Program-made: the position numbers and the translations under genes
Notes under the pieces: model-generated
Databases searched by the model: none
The model's input: only the letters and a program-made list of their open reading frames with translations
Told to the model about the DNA's origin: nothing
Part shown: piece by piece, positions 61,641 through 64,000 of the stretch
Numbering within the stretch: position 1 is the first letter of the stretch
Layout: each line of letters begins with the position of its first letter
Assembly: GCF_001654495.1 (NCBI RefSeq)
Contig: NZ_CP015849.1
Location: 2,060,501 to 2,124,500, forward strand
Reading direction: 5' to 3'
DNA length: 64,000 nucleotides
Source: Streptomyces sp. SAT1
Lineage (GTDB): Bacteria > Actinomycetota > Actinomycetes > Streptomycetales > Streptomycetaceae

Positions 61641-62078
61641 CTACTTCTTGGGCTTGGCCGCCTTCGGCGTGAGCAGCCTGGTGCCGTTCCAGTCCTTGCC
61701 CACGCTGACGCTCTTGGTCTGCGACAGACCCGCCGTCGTCGCGGCCTCGCCGATGTCGCTGGGTTCGACGTATCCGTCCCTGCCGGTCTTCGGCGTCAGG
61801 AGCAGGATCTCGCCGCCCTCGTCGAGGAACCCCAGGGCGTCGACCAGCGCGTCCGTCAGGTCGCCGTCCTCGTCGCGGAACCACAGCACCGCGGCGTCGG
61901 CCACGTCGTCGTAGTCCTCGTCGACGAGGTCCTGTCCGATGACTTCCTCGATGGACTCGCGGAGCTCCTGGTCGACGTCGTCGTCGTAGCCGATCTCCTG
62001 GACCACCTGTCCGGGCTGGAATCCCAGCCTGGCGGCCGGGTTAGTCCGCTCCTCCGCGTGGTCCGCGGTCGCGCTCAC
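61641..62078 (-). CDS. DUF3052 protein
   Basis: 145 residues. Very acidic; RLGFQPGQVVQEIGYDDDVD and the ALGFLDEGGEILLLTPKTGR core identify DUF3052, a family restricted to actinobacteria. It ends in a Lys/Pro-rich tail (TPKAAKPKK). Structure and function are unknown. It is found just upstream of, and divergent from, aceE in many Streptomyces, as here. GTG 62078 with GGAGGCAAC upstream is the start. Confidence 0.92.
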   Translation of the reverse strand: MSATADHAEERTNPAARLGFQPGQVVQEIGYDDDVDQELRESIEEVIGQDLVDEDYDDVADAAVLWFRDEDGDLTDALVDALGFLDEGGEILLLTPKTGRDGYVEPSDIGEAATTAGLSQTKSVSVGKDWNGTRLLTPKAAKPKK

Positions 62079-62577
62079 GGGTTGCCTCCTGATGGTGTTG
62101 CGATTGGGTCTTCAGCCACGCGCGTGCGCGAAGCATTGGCCGTAGTCCACACGGGCGGGCCGGATCGCGCAAGTACCCGGCGCTCCGGACCGCCGAAACG
62201 GTGACGTTCCCGGCTGTGTCGCCGCAACTCCTGACACGGTATCGCGCTCCGCGGTGACACACACCACACCCTTCTGCCCGCTTTTGCGTGTTTGGGAACC
62301 CCTGATCGGCACGAGATCAGAAGGGGAACCCTTTCACCCCCCGGACGGGCGGCCCCACCCACCCGTGTTACCGGTGAGTAAAGATGACGTTTGCCTCACC
62401 CGAGGTACACGATGGGGAACGGTGCAGGCACACACAGACAGATGCCCCGAAACAGGCCAGAACGAACAGATCAAACAGAGCGAACAGAACGGCCAGAACC
62501 GCACAGCCCCAGGGAAACCCCAGCAAGAGCCCAGAGACGTCACAGATATGTCAGCCCTCTGACAGGTAAGGAACAGC
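62079..62577. other. Divergent control region between DUF3052 and aceE
   Basis: About 500 bases without genes, holding promoters for both directions. Notable elements: an inverted repeat CTGATC-n7-GATCAG at 62302-62320; GTTACCGGTGAGTAAAG near 62365-62381, a partial palindrome (TTACCGGTGA) that could bind a regulator of pyruvate dehydrogenase; and a purine-rich leader (62455-62510) with repeated GAACAG units. It was not possible to assign a regulator. Confidence 0.55.
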
Positions 62578-64000
62578 GTGGCTTCCGGATCCGATCGAAA
62601 CCCGATCATCATTGGCGGCCTTCCGAGTCAGGTTCCTGACTTCGATCCCGAGGAGACCCAGGAGTGGCTCGACTCGCTCGACGCAGCCGTCGACGAGCGA
62701 GGCCGGGAGCGGGCCCGCTACCTCATGCTCCGGCTGATCGAGCGCGCGCGGGAGAAGCGCGTGGCCGTGCCGGAGATGCGCAGCACGGACTACGTCAACA
62801 CCATCCCCACCAAGAGCGAGCCGTTCTTCCCGGGCAACGAGGAGATCGAGCGCAAGATCCTCAACGCCACCCGCTGGAACGCCGCGGTGATGGTCTCCCG
62901 CGCCCAGCGCCCCGGCATCGGCGTCGGCGGCCACATCGCGACCTTCGCCTCCTCCGCCTCGCTCTACGACGTCGGCTTCAACCACTTCTTCCGCGGCAAG
63001 GATGGGGGCACCTCCCGTTCGAGCGGAGCCGAGAATGGGGGAGGCCGGGGCGGCGACCAGGTCTTCTTCCAGGGCCACGCCTCACCGGGCATCTACGCGC
63101 GCGCGTACCTGCTGGACCGGCTGAGCGAACAGCACCTGGACGGCTTCCGCCAGGAGAAGTCCAAGGCGCCCCACGCCCTGTCCAGCTATCCGCACCCGCG
63201 CTCCATGCCGGACTTCTGGGAGTTCCCGACCGTCTCCATGGGCCTCGGCCCGATCGGGGCGATCTTCCAGGCCCGGATGAACCGGTACATGCAGGCGCGC
63301 GGCATCGCGGACACCTCCGACTCGCATGTGTGGGCCTTCCTCGGCGACGGCGAGATGGACGAGCCGGAGTCGCTGGGCCAGCTCTCCATCGCCGCCCGTG
63401 AGGGCCTGGACAACCTGACCTTCGTGGTCAACTGCAACCTCCAGCGCCTGGACGGCCCGGTGCGCGGCAACGGCAAGATCATCCAGGAGCTGGAGTCGGT
63501 CTTCCGCGGTGCCGGCTGGAACGTGATCAAGCTGATCTGGGACCGCACCTGGGACCCGCTGCTCGCCCAGGACCGCGACGGCATCCTGGTCAACCGGATG
63601 AACACCACCCCGGACGGCCAGTTCCAGACCTACGCCACCGAGTCCGGCGCCTACATCCGCGACCACTTCTTCGGCGACGACCACCGGCTGCGCGCCATGG
63701 TCGAGAACATGACCGACGACCAGATCCTGCACCTGGGCCGCGGCGGTCACGACCACCGCAAGATCTACGCGGCGTTCAAGGCGGCCGTGGAGCACAAGGG
63801 GCAGCCGACCGTCATCCTGGCCAAGACGGTCAAGGGCTGGACGCTGGGCCCGAACTTCGAGGGCCGCAACGCCACCCACCAGATGAAGAAGCTGACGGTC
63901 GACGACCTCAAGCGCTTCCGCGACCGGCTGCACCTGCCGATCTCCGACAAGGAGCTGGAGTCCGGCGCGCCGCCGTACTACCACCCGGGCCGCGACTCCG
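62578..64000 (+). CDS. aceE: Pyruvate dehydrogenase E1 component, homodimeric type (3' end outside window)
   Basis: 474 residues visible of about 900. GTG 62578 follows [29 protein letters not shown] then [20 protein letters not shown] are the usual AceE start; [20 protein letters not shown] and [20 protein letters not shown] follow. The thiamine-diphosphate/Mg2+ motif is [15 protein letters not shown] through [20 protein letters not shown] (GDG ... N about 30 residues later). Between residues 142 and 159 an extra 17-residue Gly/Ser-rich segment interrupts the normal GKDHPGGGDQ sequence; it is encoded by a palindromic element. The enzyme decarboxylates pyruvate to feed acetyl-CoA synthesis. 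Confidence 0.97.
   Translation, partial: MASGSDRNPIIIGGLPSQVPDFDPEETQEWLDSLDAAVDERGRERARYLMLRLIERAREKRVAVPEMRSTDYVNTIPTKSEPFFPGNEEIERKILNATRWNAAVMVSRAQRPGIGVGGHIATFASSASLYDVGFNHFFRGKDGGTSRSSGAENGGGRGGDQVFFQGHASPGIYARAYLLDRLSEQHLDGFRQEKSKAPHALSSYPHPRSMPDFWEFPTVSMGLGPIGAIFQARMNRYMQARGIADTSDSHVWAFLGDGEMDEPESLGQLSIAAREGLDNLTFVVNCNLQRLDGPVRGNGKIIQELESVFRGAGWNVIKLIWDRTWDPLLAQDRDGILVNRMNTTPDGQFQTYATESGAYIRDHFFGDDHRLRAMVENMTDDQILHLGRGGHDHRKIYAAFKAAVEHKGQPTVILAKTVKGWTLGPNFEGRNATHQMKKLTVDDLKRFRDRLHLPISDKELESGAPPYYHPGRDS
63003..63043 (+). repeat. Short palindromic repeat element inserted in frame within aceE
   Basis: About 41 bases (TGGGGGCACCTCCCG ... GAATGGGGGAGG) resemble the small dispersed GGGGG(C/T)ACCTCCCG-TCGAGCG-GCCGAGA-GGGGGAGG element seen in many Streptomyces intergenic regions. 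The end arms CCTCCC and GGGAGG pair. It adds about 17 residues to AceE without breaking the frame. Confidence 0.72.

Overview
The window is about 70% G+C, codes densely with GTG/TTG starts, and carries families typical of Streptomyces: WhiJ/Scr1 plus DUF397 plus an RsbW-like ATPase, several TerD paralogues, Tat and Sec secreted hydrolases, and homodimeric-type aceE. It reads as a chromosomal, mostly core segment of a Streptomyces-like actinomycete. There is one tRNA-Val and no rRNA, CRISPR array or secondary-metabolite cluster. From memory, the order ECF transporter ... TerD, peroxiredoxin, DUF3052, aceE resembles the SCO2321-SCO2371 stretch of S. coelicolor; this was not checked.

0-11 kb: a five-gene ECF transporter operon with two surface proteins, possibly for a corrinoid; a secreted transglycosylase; a Tat-exported glycosidase-like protein; a secreted lipase; a DUF1275 membrane protein. 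11-15.5 kb: an accessory island, partly A+T rich, with two separated minus-strand remnants of an Rhs/YD-repeat polymorphic toxin (one still has a ParB-like toxin tip and a presumptive immunity gene). Between them lie a truncated LysR regulator, a ketopantoate reductase-like gene, a DUF6817-VOC fusion and a frameshifted zinc-ribbon gene. 15.5-25.3 kb: TetR-controlled redox and amidase genes with visible operators, and a WhiJ-like locus whose regulator is split by a complete IS4-family element with a 10-bp target duplication.

25-43 kb: membrane glycosyltransferases (GT39-like; GT87-PAP2 fusion), MFS transporters, an O-methyltransferase, FHA, DUF1992 and GNAT proteins, an MFS-MarR-like fusion, a peptidoglycan-binding protein, and a GDT1/TMEM165-type exporter behind a clear yybP-ykoY (Mn2+) riboswitch. 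Then come a secreted HNH nuclease, DoxX, DedA, small proteins and tRNA-Val. 43-51 kb: cell-envelope proteins, including a class A PBP-like protein whose transpeptidase motifs are altered.

51.5-62 kb: a Ter stress-response block (HAD phosphatase, PRTase-StiP fusion, HpcH/HpaI lyase, three TerD, one TerA-like, one DUF475/TerC-like membrane protein), followed by an AhpE-like peroxiredoxin and DUF3052. 62.6 kb to the end: the start of aceE, whose reading frame carries an in-frame palindromic insert.

At least four genes look broken by single-base frameshifts (toxin remnant, zinc-ribbon gene, IS4 transposase, small ter-linked gene). Some may be real decay and some may be assembly indels.
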